Assembly (NCBI RefSeq): GCF_947504145.1
Contig: NZ_CANNGQ010000003.1
Coordinates: 1 to 64,000 of the forward strand
Length of the DNA stretch: 64,000 nucleotides
Source: an uncultured Microbulbifer sp.
Lineage (GTDB): Bacteria; Pseudomonadota; Gammaproteobacteria; Pseudomonadales; Cellvibrionaceae
Direction: 5' to 3'
The notes under the pieces: generated by a model
Database searches by the model: none
Seen by the model: only the letters and a program-made list of their open reading frames with translations
What the model was told of the DNA's origin: nothing
Made by a program: the position numbers and the translations under genes
Shown here: one piece after another, positions 14,854-23,946 of the stretch
Numbering within the stretch: position 1 is the stretch's first letter
How the letters are laid out: every line of letters starts with the position of its first letter

Positions 14854-15170
14854 GGCGGCGCACCTCCAATCCCCAAAAGCGGGGATACACAAAAAAATGT
14901 AATACTGCAAAACTCCATAATACAGACTAGGCTTTTGCTGCGGACGTGACTAAATAGTACAAGTGTGCCGCGTGATGACGGCGGCCGCAAATATGCGAAT
15001 TGTGCGCTCCCAAAATCGAACGGGCGACGCCAGGCAATGAGCAGCGCTGTTTGGGCTTTTATTTTTTTATGCTATGTTGGACGACCGTTGCAATTGGCTC
15101 AGGATGAAGCCGAAAAGAAGTTGTGACGCCGCAAGGTATGAGAAGCATCAACCATTCAGGGAATGAATTT
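14854..15170. other. divergent promoter region, no gene
   Basis: This 317-bp gap lies between the minus-strand M15 peptidase gene and the plus-strand TfoX-domain gene. It holds a small hairpin, ATCCCC-aaaagc-GGGGAT (14869-14886), in the presumed leader of the peptidase mRNA. An AT-rich tract at 15053-15080 may be promoter sequence for the TfoX gene. Short open frames here look accidental. Confidence 0.5.
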
Positions 15171-15455
15171 ATGCACCCAAGTCAATCAGAGTTGTTGAAA
15201 CTGAAAAACCTGGGACTCGCTTCCGTCAATATTCTCCATTCCATTGGCATTCGCACGCAGGACGACCTGCACCGCGTAGGCCCGGCCGAAGCTTTCGCCA
15301 GTATTCGGCGTCGCGGCATCAATACCTCTCGCGTACTCCTCTACGCCCTGCAGGGCGCCCTCCTGGATATTCACTGGAACGACCTGGACCCAGACCTCAA
15401 AGCATCGCTAGTCAGCGAGGCGGAACAGCTTATGTCCCGCAAAGACAGCGCCTGA
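15171..15455 (+). CDS. TfoX C-terminal-domain protein
   Basis: 94 aa from ATG 15171; GTG 15123 and ATG 15138 are alternative starts. The whole protein matches the C-terminal domain of TfoX/Sxy (LKNLGLASVNILHSIGIRTQDDLHRVGPAEAFASIRRRG, then VLLYALQGALLDIHWNDL). This is a helix-hairpin-helix-like domain found alone in many gammaproteobacteria. TfoX is a competence regulator; a stand-alone C-terminal domain has no established role. Confidence 0.88.
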   Translation: MHPSQSELLKLKNLGLASVNILHSIGIRTQDDLHRVGPAEAFASIRRRGINTSRVLLYALQGALLDIHWNDLDPDLKASLVSEAEQLMSRKDSA

Positions 15456-15641
15456 CCCTATACTCTCCTGAAATTGTGCCCGGGCAGGCTTGTAAACGGC
15501 GCAACCGCACCCTATTTAGCCTCTAACGCCCCCTGCGTATTGCCATGTGACTCGCGGCTCAACGCCTGCGAATGCGCGCCTGCGTTATCTGGGCTTACCA
15601 CAAGTCTCTTTTGGTTCCTCAATGTCTTTCGGAGAAGTTTG

Positions 15642-16529
15642 ATGTTGCGAATAGGGCTCTTTCTGCTTACCAACCTGGCGGTGATGCTGCTTGTCGGCAT
15701 CATATTCAACCTGCTGGGTATCCAGGGTATTCTCGACGCCAATGGCGTCAACCTGAACCTCCCCGGCCTGCTGTTGATGTGTGCGATTTTCGGGATTGGC
15801 GGGGCACTGATTTCGCTGCTGCTGTCGAAAACCATTGCGCGCAGAACCACCGGCACCCAGGTCATCGACCAGCCGCAAACCCCGGACGAGCGCTGGCTGG
15901 TTGAAACCGTGCGCGAACTGTCGCAAAAAGCCGGCATCGGTATGCCAGACGTGGGGATCTTCCCGATGCCCCAGGCCAACGCCTTCGCCACCGGCTGGAA
16001 CCGGAACAGTGCGCTGGTGGCGGTGAGTGCCGGTCTGCTACAGCGCTTTAACCGGGACGAGGCGCGCGCGGTGATCGGCCACGAAATCGGCCACGTGGCC
16101 AACGGCGATATGATCACCCTGGCATTGATCCAGGGAGTGGTGAATACCTTTGTCATGTTCTTCGCGCGGTTGGTGGGCTTCTTCGTCGATCGGGTGCTGC
16201 TGCGCAACGAGCAGGGCCTGGGCATCGGCTACCACATCACATCGATCGTCATGGACATGGTGTTCGGGGTGTTTGCGATGATGATCGTCGCCTGGTTCAG
16301 CCGCCGCCGGGAGTACCGCGCGGACGCCGCCGGTGCGCATCTGGCCAGCCCCAACGCGATGATCGCCGCGCTGGCGCGGATCAAGGCGGAGTCGGAGGCC
16401 GGCCGCGAAGAACCCCTGCCGGCGAATATGAAAGCCTTTGGTATCTACGGCAACAGCATGGCCGCCCTCCTCGCCAGCCACCCGCCTCTTGAGGATCGGA
16501 TCCTGGCATTGCAGAATTCTGCTCGTTAA
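15642..16529 (+). CDS. htpX: membrane zinc metalloprotease HtpX
   Basis: 295 aa from ATG 15642 (ggagaagtttg ribosome-binding site); the longer frame upstream is not protein. Inner-membrane heat-shock protease that degrades misfolded membrane proteins. Two N-terminal membrane spans (residues 3-25 and 40-62) are followed by the cytoplasmic zinc site HEIGH (His147, Glu148, His151), two further spans and the third-ligand region [11 protein letters not shown]. Length and order are normal. Confidence 0.96.
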   Translation: MLRIGLFLLTNLAVMLLVGIIFNLLGIQGILDANGVNLNLPGLLLMCAIFGIGGALISLLLSKTIARRTTGTQVIDQPQTPDERWLVETVRELSQKAGIGMPDVGIFPMPQANAFATGWNRNSALVAVSAGLLQRFNRDEARAVIGHEIGHVANGDMITLALIQGVVNTFVMFFARLVGFFVDRVLLRNEQGLGIGYHITSIVMDMVFGVFAMMIVAWFSRRREYRADAAGAHLASPNAMIAALARIKAESEAGREEPLPANMKAFGIYGNSMAALLASHPPLEDRILALQNSAR

Positions 16530-16540
16530 TTGCGAAACGC

Positions 16541-16563
16541 AGGGGCCCAACTGACGGGCCCCT
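16541..16563 (+). terminator. hairpin after htpX (possible terminator)
   Basis: Perfect 8-bp stem AGGGGCCC / GGGCCCCT with a 7-nt loop, 12 bp after the htpX stop and 37 bp before the protease gene. There is no U-tract after it, so it may only weaken read-through or protect the 3' end. Confidence 0.45.
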
Positions 16564-16600
16564 GGCCGCTGCAGAACTTACGCGCAGGAACCGCCAACCG

Positions 16601-17674
16601 ATGCCTCTGAAACATTCACTTTTCCGTATTGCCGTTACCCTTCTGTTGATCTGCCCGGCCCTCGGTGCCCTGAATAGCGCTCACGCAGACGCCCGCATCC
16701 CCCAATTCGCCACCGACGACGAAACCAACACCATGCAGGTGTTTAATTTCGCCAGCCCATCGGTGGTCTATGTCACCAATGAAACGGTTGTGCGGGATCG
16801 CTGGACCCTGCGCCTGCACACGGTGCCCAAAGGCGCCGGTAGTGGTTTTATCTGGGATGACCGGGGCCATGTAGTAACCAACTTCCACGTAATCGAAAAG
16901 GCTCGCAAGATCACCATCACCCTGCAGGACCGCAGCGAGTGGCCCGCCGAGCTGGTCGGCTCCGCACCGGAAAAGGACCTGGCGGTGCTGAAGATCAACG
17001 CCCCGCGAGAGTTGCTCAAACCACTGCTCCCCGGCGAATCCGCGGGCCTCTCCGTAGGGCGCAAGGTGCTAGCGATCGGCAACCCCTTTGGCCTGGACAC
17101 CACGCTCACTACGGGCGTCGTTAGCGCCCTCGGCCGCGAGATCGAGGCGGCAGGCAATCGCACAATCCGCAATGTGATCCAGACAGACGCGGCCATCAAT
17201 CCGGGCAATTCCGGTGGCCCGCTGCTGGACAGCAGCGGCCGCCTGATCGGTGTGAATACCGCAATTTACAGCCCCAGCGGCGCCAGTGTGGGCATCGGCT
17301 TTGCGATCCCGGTGGATACGGTGAAAAAAATCGTGCCGGAGCTGATTGCGCATGGGCGTCTGGTGCGGCCGATTCTGGGGATCGAATCGGCACCGGACCA
17401 GTGGGCAAATCGGTACGATTTCGAGGGGGTGGCAGTACTGCGCACGGCGCCCGGGCTACCCGCCGAGCGCGCGGGGTTGCGCGGTGTGTACCGCGGCAAT
17501 CGCGGTGGCTGGCAACTGGGGGATGTGATCGTCGGTATCGACGGCCTGCCCATCAGCAATTACGACGACCTGATGAACGTACTGGAGAACCGGCGCCCCG
17601 GAGACAAGGTGAAAGTGGACTACCTCCGCGATGGCGAGGCCTACCAGACCTCACTGGTGCTCGCGGCGCCCTGA
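16601..17674 (+). CDS. periplasmic HtrA/Deg-type serine protease with one PDZ domain
   Basis: 357 aa. Signal peptide at residues 1-30 (cleavage near AHA). The trypsin-like domain has His96 (NFHVIEKA), Asp126 (EKDLAVLKI) and Ser204 (NPGNSGGPLL). One PDZ domain follows (about residues 255-350: GVYRGNRGGWQLGDVIVGIDGLPI). A single PDZ resembles DegS, but the cleavable signal rather than an anchor suggests a soluble periplasmic enzyme. It lies just downstream of htpX, so the two may both serve envelope protein quality control. Confidence 0.92.
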   Translation: MPLKHSLFRIAVTLLLICPALGALNSAHADARIPQFATDDETNTMQVFNFASPSVVYVTNETVVRDRWTLRLHTVPKGAGSGFIWDDRGHVVTNFHVIEKARKITITLQDRSEWPAELVGSAPEKDLAVLKINAPRELLKPLLPGESAGLSVGRKVLAIGNPFGLDTTLTTGVVSALGREIEAAGNRTIRNVIQTDAAINPGNSGGPLLDSSGRLIGVNTAIYSPSGASVGIGFAIPVDTVKKIVPELIAHGRLVRPILGIESAPDQWANRYDFEGVAVLRTAPGLPAERAGLRGVYRGNRGGWQLGDVIVGIDGLPISNYDDLMNVLENRRPGDKVKVDYLRDGEAYQTSLVLAAP

Positions 17675-17723
17675 GCAGTTACACTGCGCGCCAGAAATTC
17701 ATCGACTTCGCGTAATTAATCCC

Positions 17724-18068
17724 ATGCAAAAACACTTTCTCTGCGGCTACGAAGACCTCAATGAAGGCGACTCCAAAGGCTTTTCCCTGGGCGACAACAG
17801 CGCGGGCATGAACAATGTGTTCGCGGTAAAAAAAGACGGCGAGGTGTTCGCCTATAAAAATATCTGCCCGCATCGGGGCATCAATCTGGAGTGGCAACCG
17901 GACCAGTTTCTGGATTCGGAAAAGGCCCTGATTCAGTGTGCCTCCCACGGCGCCCTGTTCGAGATCACCACTGGCGAGTGCATCGCAGGCCCCTGCGCAG
18001 GAGACGCTCTGACACCGGTACCGGTGGAATATGCCCAAGAGGGGCTCTATGTATTGTTGGCAGATTGA
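17724..18068 (+). CDS. Rieske [2Fe-2S] ferredoxin-like protein
   Basis: 114 aa from ATG 17724; the frame upstream overlaps the protease gene and is not used. Rieske motifs are C-P-H-R-G (Cys48, His50) and C-A-S-H-G (Cys72, His75), which bind a [2Fe-2S] cluster. It is a stand-alone small Rieske protein, similar to the Pseudomonas type annotated as a Rieske (2Fe-2S) protein or NirD-like ferredoxin. The redox partner is not evident. It converges with sfsA. Confidence 0.92.
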   Translation: MQKHFLCGYEDLNEGDSKGFSLGDNSAGMNNVFAVKKDGEVFAYKNICPHRGINLEWQPDQFLDSEKALIQCASHGALFEITTGECIAGPCAGDALTPVPVEYAQEGLYVLLAD

Positions 18069-18092
18069 GAATGGCAGGCAGTCCGAGCCCGA

Positions 18093-18803
18093 TCAATCCG
18101 CCGGTGGCAGAAAAGGCACCGGCTCATACAGACAGATTTCACCGGCACCGAGCTGAGCCCGGTAGGCAATCACTTCTACCCCGGCAGTAACAGCCTCTTT
18201 CAGCGCCGCCGTGTAAGCGGAGTCAATCGCCGCTGCCGCCTCTACCGAGTCGATAGCGGAGTGCTGGACACAGTAAAACAGGACCGCGCGTGTACCCGCC
18301 TCAGCCATTTTCTGCAGCTCACGCAAGTGCTTGGTACCCCGTGCACTGACCGCATCCGGAAAAAGCCCGCGGGAGCCCTCCGCCAGTGTCACATTCTTCA
18401 CTTCTACGTAGCAATCGCCATCCTCCCCGCTGAGTAACAGGTCGATACGGCTGTTTTCCTCGCCGTATTTCACTTCCCGACGCAGCTGCGGGTATCCCTG
18501 CAACTCACTGACCACACCGGAAACAATCGCCTCCTCCACCAGGTGATTTGCGCGACCGGTATTGACGCCGGCGAGCGCGCCTTCCGGTGTGGTGGTGATT
18601 TCCAGCGTGTGGCGGTATTTGCGCTTGGGATTCCCCGAGTCGGAGTACCAACAAGGCGTGTTTTCCTCCCAACAATTTTTCATCGAGCCAGTATTCGGGC
18701 AATGAATGGTTATAATTTCACCAGAAGAAATTTCGATATCCGCGAGAAAACGCTTATAGCGGCGCAGTAATTTCCCCTCAGTGAGGGCCGGGTTAATTTT
18801 CAC
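18093..18803 (-). CDS. sfsA: SfsA family protein (sugar fermentation stimulation)
   Basis: 236 aa, full length. Conserved segments are L-L-R-R-Y-K-R-F-L-A-D-I, HCPNTGSMKNC, TLEITTTPEGALAGVNTGRANHLVEEAI, SRIDLLL and DCYVEVKNVTLAEG. The last two are a PD-(D/E)xK-like nuclease core. FPDAVSARGTKHLRELQKM follows. The protein binds DNA non-specifically; its biological role remains unclear. In many gammaproteobacteria it sits next to dksA, as here (dksA starts 288 bp away, divergent). Confidence 0.95.
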   Translation of the reverse strand: MKINPALTEGKLLRRYKRFLADIEISSGEIITIHCPNTGSMKNCWEENTPCWYSDSGNPKRKYRHTLEITTTPEGALAGVNTGRANHLVEEAIVSGVVSELQGYPQLRREVKYGEENSRIDLLLSGEDGDCYVEVKNVTLAEGSRGLFPDAVSARGTKHLRELQKMAEAGTRAVLFYCVQHSAIDSVEAAAAIDSAYTAALKEAVTAGVEVIAYRAQLGAGEICLYEPVPFLPPAD

Positions 18804-19091
18804 GCAAGATCCTGCAAAAAGTCAGCTTTGAATGAATTGAGCGACAAGCTGTCGAAAAAACGCCCGCCAGAATACACCATTGCGTGATTTCTTTGCGGTC
18901 AGATCGTCGCTAGAGCATCAACCGGGCAACATTTTGTGGCGCCGTTCTGAGAGATTTGGTAGTTTCCTCGCCTTGGTCGCGCTAGCGGCCTGAGGATACA
19001 GCCGGCGGTCGCTTAGGCTTTGTGCAGCCTGCTAGGCTTGAATTTGGTTGTAGTGCCCTAATAACTCAGGGCCCGTATTACGAGAGAGGCA

Positions 19092-19535
19092 ATGACTATG
19101 CCCAATACTGCTGCGAAATCCGATTCTCTGCACGGCTTCGAGCCCTATCAGGAACAGAAGGGCGAGGAGTACATGAATGAGAAGCAGCAGGAGCATTTCC
19201 GCAAGCTGCTGCTGGCCTGGAAGGCCGAACTCATGGCAGAAGTGGATCGCACCGTAACGCACATGAAAGATGAGGCGTCGAACTTCCCGGATCCGGCGGA
19301 CCGCGCCAGCCAGGAAGAAGAGTTCAGCCTGGAGCTGCGCACCCGCGATCGCGAGCGCAAACTGATCAAAAAAATCGATGGCACCATCGAACTGATCGAC
19401 CAGGACGACTACGGTTTCTGTGAAGCCTGTGGCGTCGAGATTGGTATCCGCCGCCTGGAAGCACGTCCCACCGCCACCCTGTGCGTGGACTGCAAGACCC
19501 TGGCGGAAATCAAGGAAAAGCAGATCTCCGGCTAA
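19092..19535 (+). CDS. dksA: RNA polymerase-binding transcription factor DksA
   Basis: 147 aa, normal length. It binds the secondary channel of RNA polymerase and acts with ppGpp in the stringent response. It has the long coiled coil with tip motif D-P-A-D-R-A (Asp67, Asp70, Ala72) and a C4 zinc finger (Cys110, Cys113, Cys131, Cys134). A gagagag signal lies 8 bp upstream of ATG 19092. It begins the dksA-gluQ-cbrXAB-pcnB-folK-panB block, the same order as in Pseudomonas. Confidence 0.97.
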   Translation: MTMPNTAAKSDSLHGFEPYQEQKGEEYMNEKQQEHFRKLLLAWKAELMAEVDRTVTHMKDEASNFPDPADRASQEEEFSLELRTRDRERKLIKKIDGTIELIDQDDYGFCEACGVEIGIRRLEARPTATLCVDCKTLAEIKEKQISG

Positions 19536-19621
19536 CGCCCGCTGCCCGGGCGGCACCCGAGCCGCCCGGTATTCCGCCCAGTCCAGATCTTTGTATCGCT
19601 ATCTGCTCCCCGGTTTACGGC

Positions 19622-20512
19622 ATGCCCGAACACTACATCGGCCGCTTTGCCCCCTCCCCCACTGGCCCGCTCCACTTCGGCTCCCTGGTGTGCGCGCTTG
19701 GCAGTTACCTCGATGCCGTCGCCCACGAAGGGCACTGGTGGGTGCGCATGGAGGACCTGGACCCACCGCGGGAAATGCCCGGCGCAGCCGCGCGCATTCT
19801 GAAGTCCCTCGATGCCCACGGCCTTCACGGGCACGGTCCGGTGGTGTGGCAGAGCCAGCGTCACGGCCTTTACCAGAGCGCACTGGATCAGCTGCGGCAG
19901 AGAGGCCTGGTGTACCCCTGTACCTGCACACGAGAGCAGGTGCGCAAGGCCGGTGGACACCGGCGGGACGACTGCCTGGGTGTACGGAGCCTGGGAGAAC
20001 GGGGCACGAAGGAACCGCAAGAAAGCTACGCCCTGCGCTTTGCCTGTGCCGGAGTGACAGAGAAGTTTTCAGATATCTGGCAGGGTGAGCAGACCCAGCC
20101 CATCGGCGAAGACCCGATACTCAAGCGCAAGGATGGCCTCTACGCCTACCAACTCGCAGTGGTGGTTGACGATATTCAGCAGAACGTGAATTGTGTAGTG
20201 CGCGGCGCCGACCTGCTGGACTGTACCGGTGTGCAGCGACAACTGTTCCTCGCTCTGGGCGCGGAACCACCGCGCTTTGGCCACATGCCGCTGGTGATGA
20301 ATGAGGGTGGCCAGAAACTTAGCAAGCAGAATCACGCCGCTCCCCTGGACGACGCTACTCCCTCAGAAAACCTGTTTCAGGCTTTGCGTTTCTTGAGCTT
20401 TCTTCCGCCAGCAGAACTGGTGAACGAGCCACCCCGGCAGATCCTCAGCTGGGCCAGTGCGCGCTGGCAACGACAGCAGGTGGACAGGCGCAACCGACTG
20501 CTGGAACAGTAA
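19622..20512 (+). CDS. gluQ: glutamyl-Q tRNA(Asp) synthetase
   Basis: 296 aa from ATG 19622; the upstream part of the frame belongs to the dksA 3' region. Paralogue of the GluRS catalytic core that glutamylates queuosine in tRNA-Asp. The start YIGRFAPSPTGPLHFGSL contains the HIGH-type motif (HFGS). A zinc-binding cysteine cluster is visible in YPCTCTREQ...DDCLG. The KMSKS-like motif is QKLSKQN. The anticodon-binding domain is absent, as is normal. It is 86 bp after dksA. Confidence 0.95.
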   Translation: MPEHYIGRFAPSPTGPLHFGSLVCALGSYLDAVAHEGHWWVRMEDLDPPREMPGAAARILKSLDAHGLHGHGPVVWQSQRHGLYQSALDQLRQRGLVYPCTCTREQVRKAGGHRRDDCLGVRSLGERGTKEPQESYALRFACAGVTEKFSDIWQGEQTQPIGEDPILKRKDGLYAYQLAVVVDDIQQNVNCVVRGADLLDCTGVQRQLFLALGAEPPRFGHMPLVMNEGGQKLSKQNHAAPLDDATPSENLFQALRFLSFLPPAELVNEPPRQILSWASARWQRQQVDRRNRLLEQ

Positions 20513-20642
20513 TCGCCCGCAGTTCGACGAGGCGATACCGAACGGCAGTTGAACTTGCCCCCAAGTGCGCTTTACCATTTTGCGCCAACTTTCTCCCATT
20601 CCGCCGCACTGCCTCACCGCAGGACGCACCGACAGGTTTTTG

Positions 20643-20819
20643 ATGAGTAACCGTACCCTGTTAATCCTGCTGGTACTGGTAGGCTACGTATTCAGCCCCA
20701 CCGTATTCACCTGGATGATCAATCCCTCCGGCGCCTGGTATCGCCCGTTTATTCTGTGGTTCGTCTTGATTCTGCTGGCGATTTTCATACAGCGGAGGCG
20801 CAAACCCGATGACCTTTGA
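20643..20819 (+). CDS. cbrX: small membrane protein overlapping cbrA, CbrX-like
   Basis: 58 aa with two hydrophobic segments (about residues 5-25 and 33-50) and a basic tail RRRKPDD. Its stop is 11 bp inside cbrA, so the two are probably translationally coupled. In Pseudomonas a small ORF, cbrX, lies just before and overlaps cbrA and couples its translation. Position, size and topology agree, and the symbol is given on that basis; sequence similarity could not be checked. Confidence 0.75.
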   Translation: MSNRTLLILLVLVGYVFSPTVFTWMINPSGAWYRPFILWFVLILLAIFIQRRRKPDDL

Positions 20820-23802
20820 GATCGTCAATATTGCGCTGATTGGCGTGGCGTATATTTTTGCACTGTTCTTTGTCGCGTTCGCCACGTCGAAAGGGTGGCT
20901 ACCGAGTAACTGGGTGCGGCACCCCTTCTTTTACGTCCTGTCCCTAGGGGTTTCCCTTAGCGCCTGGACCTACTACGGCATCATTGACCTGGCCTGGCAG
21001 CACGGCTACGGGGTACTCGCCTATTACCTGGGTACCGGTGCCATGTTCCTGTTCGCCCCGGTCGCACTCGAGCCCCTCGCCAAACTGGCCCAGCGCTACC
21101 AGCTCAACTCCCCTGCGGACCTGCTGGTATTCCGCTACCACAGCCGCGAAGCCGGCACCCTCGCTACCCTGTTTATGCTGCTCGGGCTCCTACCGCTGAT
21201 TGCGCTGCAGATTCAGGCCGTGGCAGAAACTCTGGCACTGCTGTCGCGGGACAACGCCGCCGCCCTGGCGCTACCCGATAGCGGAGTTACCAGCAAAAAT
21301 TTGATCGCATTTTTATACTGTGTGCTGCTGGCACTGTTCACCAGTACCTACGGCGCATCCCGCAAGCGCAGAGCCGGCCTTGCCAGCGCCATGGCGCTGG
21401 AATCTCTGGTGAAACTGGTGGCCCTGCTGGCGGTCGGCCTGTACGCGGTGTATGGCGTCTTCGGTGGTCTCGACGGATTGGATCAGTGGCTGGTACAAAA
21501 CGGCGATATGCAGCAACTGCTGTATTCTCCGATCAAGCAGGGGTCGTCCCATACGTTGCTACTGGTGTTTATCGCTACCGCCGTGGCCATGCCGCACATT
21601 TTCTACCTGAGCATTGCCGAGCGCCCGGCCACCAATGCACTGCGCACCGCCAGCTGGGGCTTCCCGTTGTTTCTGCTGCTGATGGCGCTGCCGATCTTCC
21701 CCATCATGTGGGCGGGCTTCGCACTGGATGTGGCGGAACCGGTGCAGTACTTCACCCTTGCGGTGCCGCGGGCCAGCGGCTCCGCGCTGCTCACCATCGT
21801 CGCCTTTATCGGCGGTCTCTCGGCCGCCACCGGCGCCCTGATCATGATCACTCTGGCACTCTCCACCATGGTGATGAATCACTGGCTGTTGCCGGGTACC
21901 CGCTGGCAGTCCGACGACAACATGTACCGTCAGCTGCTGTGGCTGCGCCGGGCACTGGTCGCCGCGCTGTTTCTTGCGGGCTTCGGGTTTTACCTGCTGC
22001 TCAACAATCGCCTGTCGCTGTCCGACCTGGCGATCATCGCGTTTATCGCCTCGCTCCAGTTCCTGCCCGGGATCTTCGCGGTGATTCACTGGCCCCAGGG
22101 CAACCGTCGCGGATTTATCGGCGGACTGCTCGCCGGTATGTTTATCTGGGCCGCCGGCTTGTTGCTTCCGGCAATGGTGGGCAACAGCGGCATTGCTTTC
22201 GGCGACTACCGCATCCCCCTGGGGATGGAAATCTGGCCAGAGATCACCACACTGTCGCTGTCACTGAACGTACTGCTGTTTGTGGGCCTGTCCATATTTA
22301 CCCGCGCCAGCAGCCTGGAGCGCTACGCCGCCGACCTGTGTAGTGACGATTCCATCAGCCAGGCCCTGCGCCTGGAGCTGGATGTGCAATCGGCGGCAGA
22401 CTTCCGTATGCGCCTTTCCGAAAGCCTCGGTGCCGCCACCGCCAGCCAGGAAGTGAGCCGCGCCCTGCGCCAGCTCAACCTGCCGGAAAACGAGCGCCGC
22501 CCCTATGCTCTGCGCCAGTTGCGCGACAAGCTGGAAGCCAACCTGTCCGGTCTTCTGGGCCGGGTACTCGCTGGCCAAATCGTGGATCGCCACCTGCCGT
22601 TTGTCACCAGCGATCAGCCAGCCAACAAAGATATCAACCTGATCGAAACCCGCCTGAGCCGCTATAAAAACCAGCTCACCGGCCTCGCCGCGGAATTGAA
22701 CAACCTGCGCCTGTACCATCGTCAGATGCTCGAAGAGCTACCCATGGCCGCCTGCTCCCTGGGGCGCGATGGCGAGATACTACTGTGGAATTACGCCATG
22801 GCCGACCTCACCGGTGTGAGCGCCAGTGAGGTGATCGGCTCCAAGCCGGAATACCTGCCGGAGCCCTGGCGCACGCTGGTCACCGAATTTGCCGACTCCG
22901 CCGATGGCAGCCGCTTCAAGCAGCTGGTGGAAATGGACGGTAACAGCCACTGGCTCAATCTGCACAAGACGCGGCTCAAGCAACGCACCGGAAAGTACGG
23001 CCGGGAAAACAGGGAGAGCGGCAAAGACACCCGCGGCGACGGGCAGATGCTGCTGATGGAAGACATCACCGAAACCCAGGTGCTGGAGCAGGAGCTGATG
23101 CACAGTGAACGCCTGGCTTCCGTCGGCCGCCTGGCTGCCGGCGTGGCACATGAGGTAGGCAACCCGGTCACCGGTATCGCCTGTCTCGCTCAGAACCTGC
23201 AGTTCGATTCCGATAATCCCGAGGTGCTGGAGACGGCAGATCAGATCCTGAGCCAGACCCAGCGTATCAGCCGCATCGTCCACTCTCTGGTGAGTTTCTC
23301 CCACAGCGGCAACCAGGAAAGCGAAAAGGCCCCGGTGGACCTGCATGCCTGTGTGGAAGAGGCCGTACAGCTGCTGTCCCTGCAGCGTGACAAAACGCAG
23401 GTGACTTTTGCAAATCAAGTACCCGATGACCTCTACGCACTCGGGGACAACCAGCGGCTGATCCAGGTGTTCATCAACCTGCTCAGCAACGCTCGCGATG
23501 CCAGCCCCGATGGCGGGCATATCGAGGTTGAAGGCTATACCCGCGCAGGGTTCGCCTGTATCGCGGTAACCGACAATGGCCCTGGTATTTCGCCCGCTCA
23601 TCGCGAGCGGATTCTCGAGCCCTTCTTCACCACCAAGGAGCCGGGCGAAGGCACCGGCCTCGGGCTCGCCATGGTGTACAGCATTGTGGAGGAGCACGGC
23701 GGGCAGCTGGAGCTGGTCAGCCCCGCCCACCAGGACACCGGCCGCGGCGCACGGTTTATCGTGCAGCTGCCGTTGGAAAATGCCGCTGAAGAGTACCGCT
23801 AA
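20809..23802 (+). CDS. cbrA: sensor histidine kinase CbrA with SLC5-type transporter domain
   Basis: 997 aa. The first about 500 residues form a 12-13-span sodium/solute symporter-like (SLC5) domain. A linker, a PAS-like domain (about residues 645-760, LPMAACSLGRDGEILLWNYAMADLTGV), a HisKA domain with phospho-acceptor His781 (GVAHEVGNP) and a HATPase (INLLSNARDA, DNGPGIS, GEGTGLGLAMV) follow. In Pseudomonas CbrA controls carbon/nitrogen balance with CbrB and can transport histidine. Immediately followed by cbrB, with which it forms a two-component pair. Confidence 0.95.
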   Translation: MTFEIVNIALIGVAYIFALFFVAFATSKGWLPSNWVRHPFFYVLSLGVSLSAWTYYGIIDLAWQHGYGVLAYYLGTGAMFLFAPVALEPLAKLAQRYQLNSPADLLVFRYHSREAGTLATLFMLLGLLPLIALQIQAVAETLALLSRDNAAALALPDSGVTSKNLIAFLYCVLLALFTSTYGASRKRRAGLASAMALESLVKLVALLAVGLYAVYGVFGGLDGLDQWLVQNGDMQQLLYSPIKQGSSHTLLLVFIATAVAMPHIFYLSIAERPATNALRTASWGFPLFLLLMALPIFPIMWAGFALDVAEPVQYFTLAVPRASGSALLTIVAFIGGLSAATGALIMITLALSTMVMNHWLLPGTRWQSDDNMYRQLLWLRRALVAALFLAGFGFYLLLNNRLSLSDLAIIAFIASLQFLPGIFAVIHWPQGNRRGFIGGLLAGMFIWAAGLLLPAMVGNSGIAFGDYRIPLGMEIWPEITTLSLSLNVLLFVGLSIFTRASSLERYAADLCSDDSISQALRLELDVQSAADFRMRLSESLGAATASQEVSRALRQLNLPENERRPYALRQLRDKLEANLSGLLGRVLAGQIVDRHLPFVTSDQPANKDINLIETRLSRYKNQLTGLAAELNNLRLYHRQMLEELPMAACSLGRDGEILLWNYAMADLTGVSASEVIGSKPEYLPEPWRTLVTEFADSADGSRFKQLVEMDGNSHWLNLHKTRLKQRTGKYGRENRESGKDTRGDGQMLLMEDITETQVLEQELMHSERLASVGRLAAGVAHEVGNPVTGIACLAQNLQFDSDNPEVLETADQILSQTQRISRIVHSLVSFSHSGNQESEKAPVDLHACVEEAVQLLSLQRDKTQVTFANQVPDDLYALGDNQRLIQVFINLLSNARDASPDGGHIEVEGYTRAGFACIAVTDNGPGISPAHRERILEPFFTTKEPGEGTGLGLAMVYSIVEEHGGQLELVSPAHQDTGRGARFIVQLPLENAAEEYR

Positions 23803-23946
23803 TACGGCATTCCTGTGACCGGGCTGTTACGGCCCGGCGGCGAAAAATGAATATTTTTTGAACATTTCAGAGGGATTGGGTTGCATCGAAACGCCCGACA
23901 GGTAAAACTTAGCCTCCCCTGAACACTTTGTAACCAGGCGTAACAC

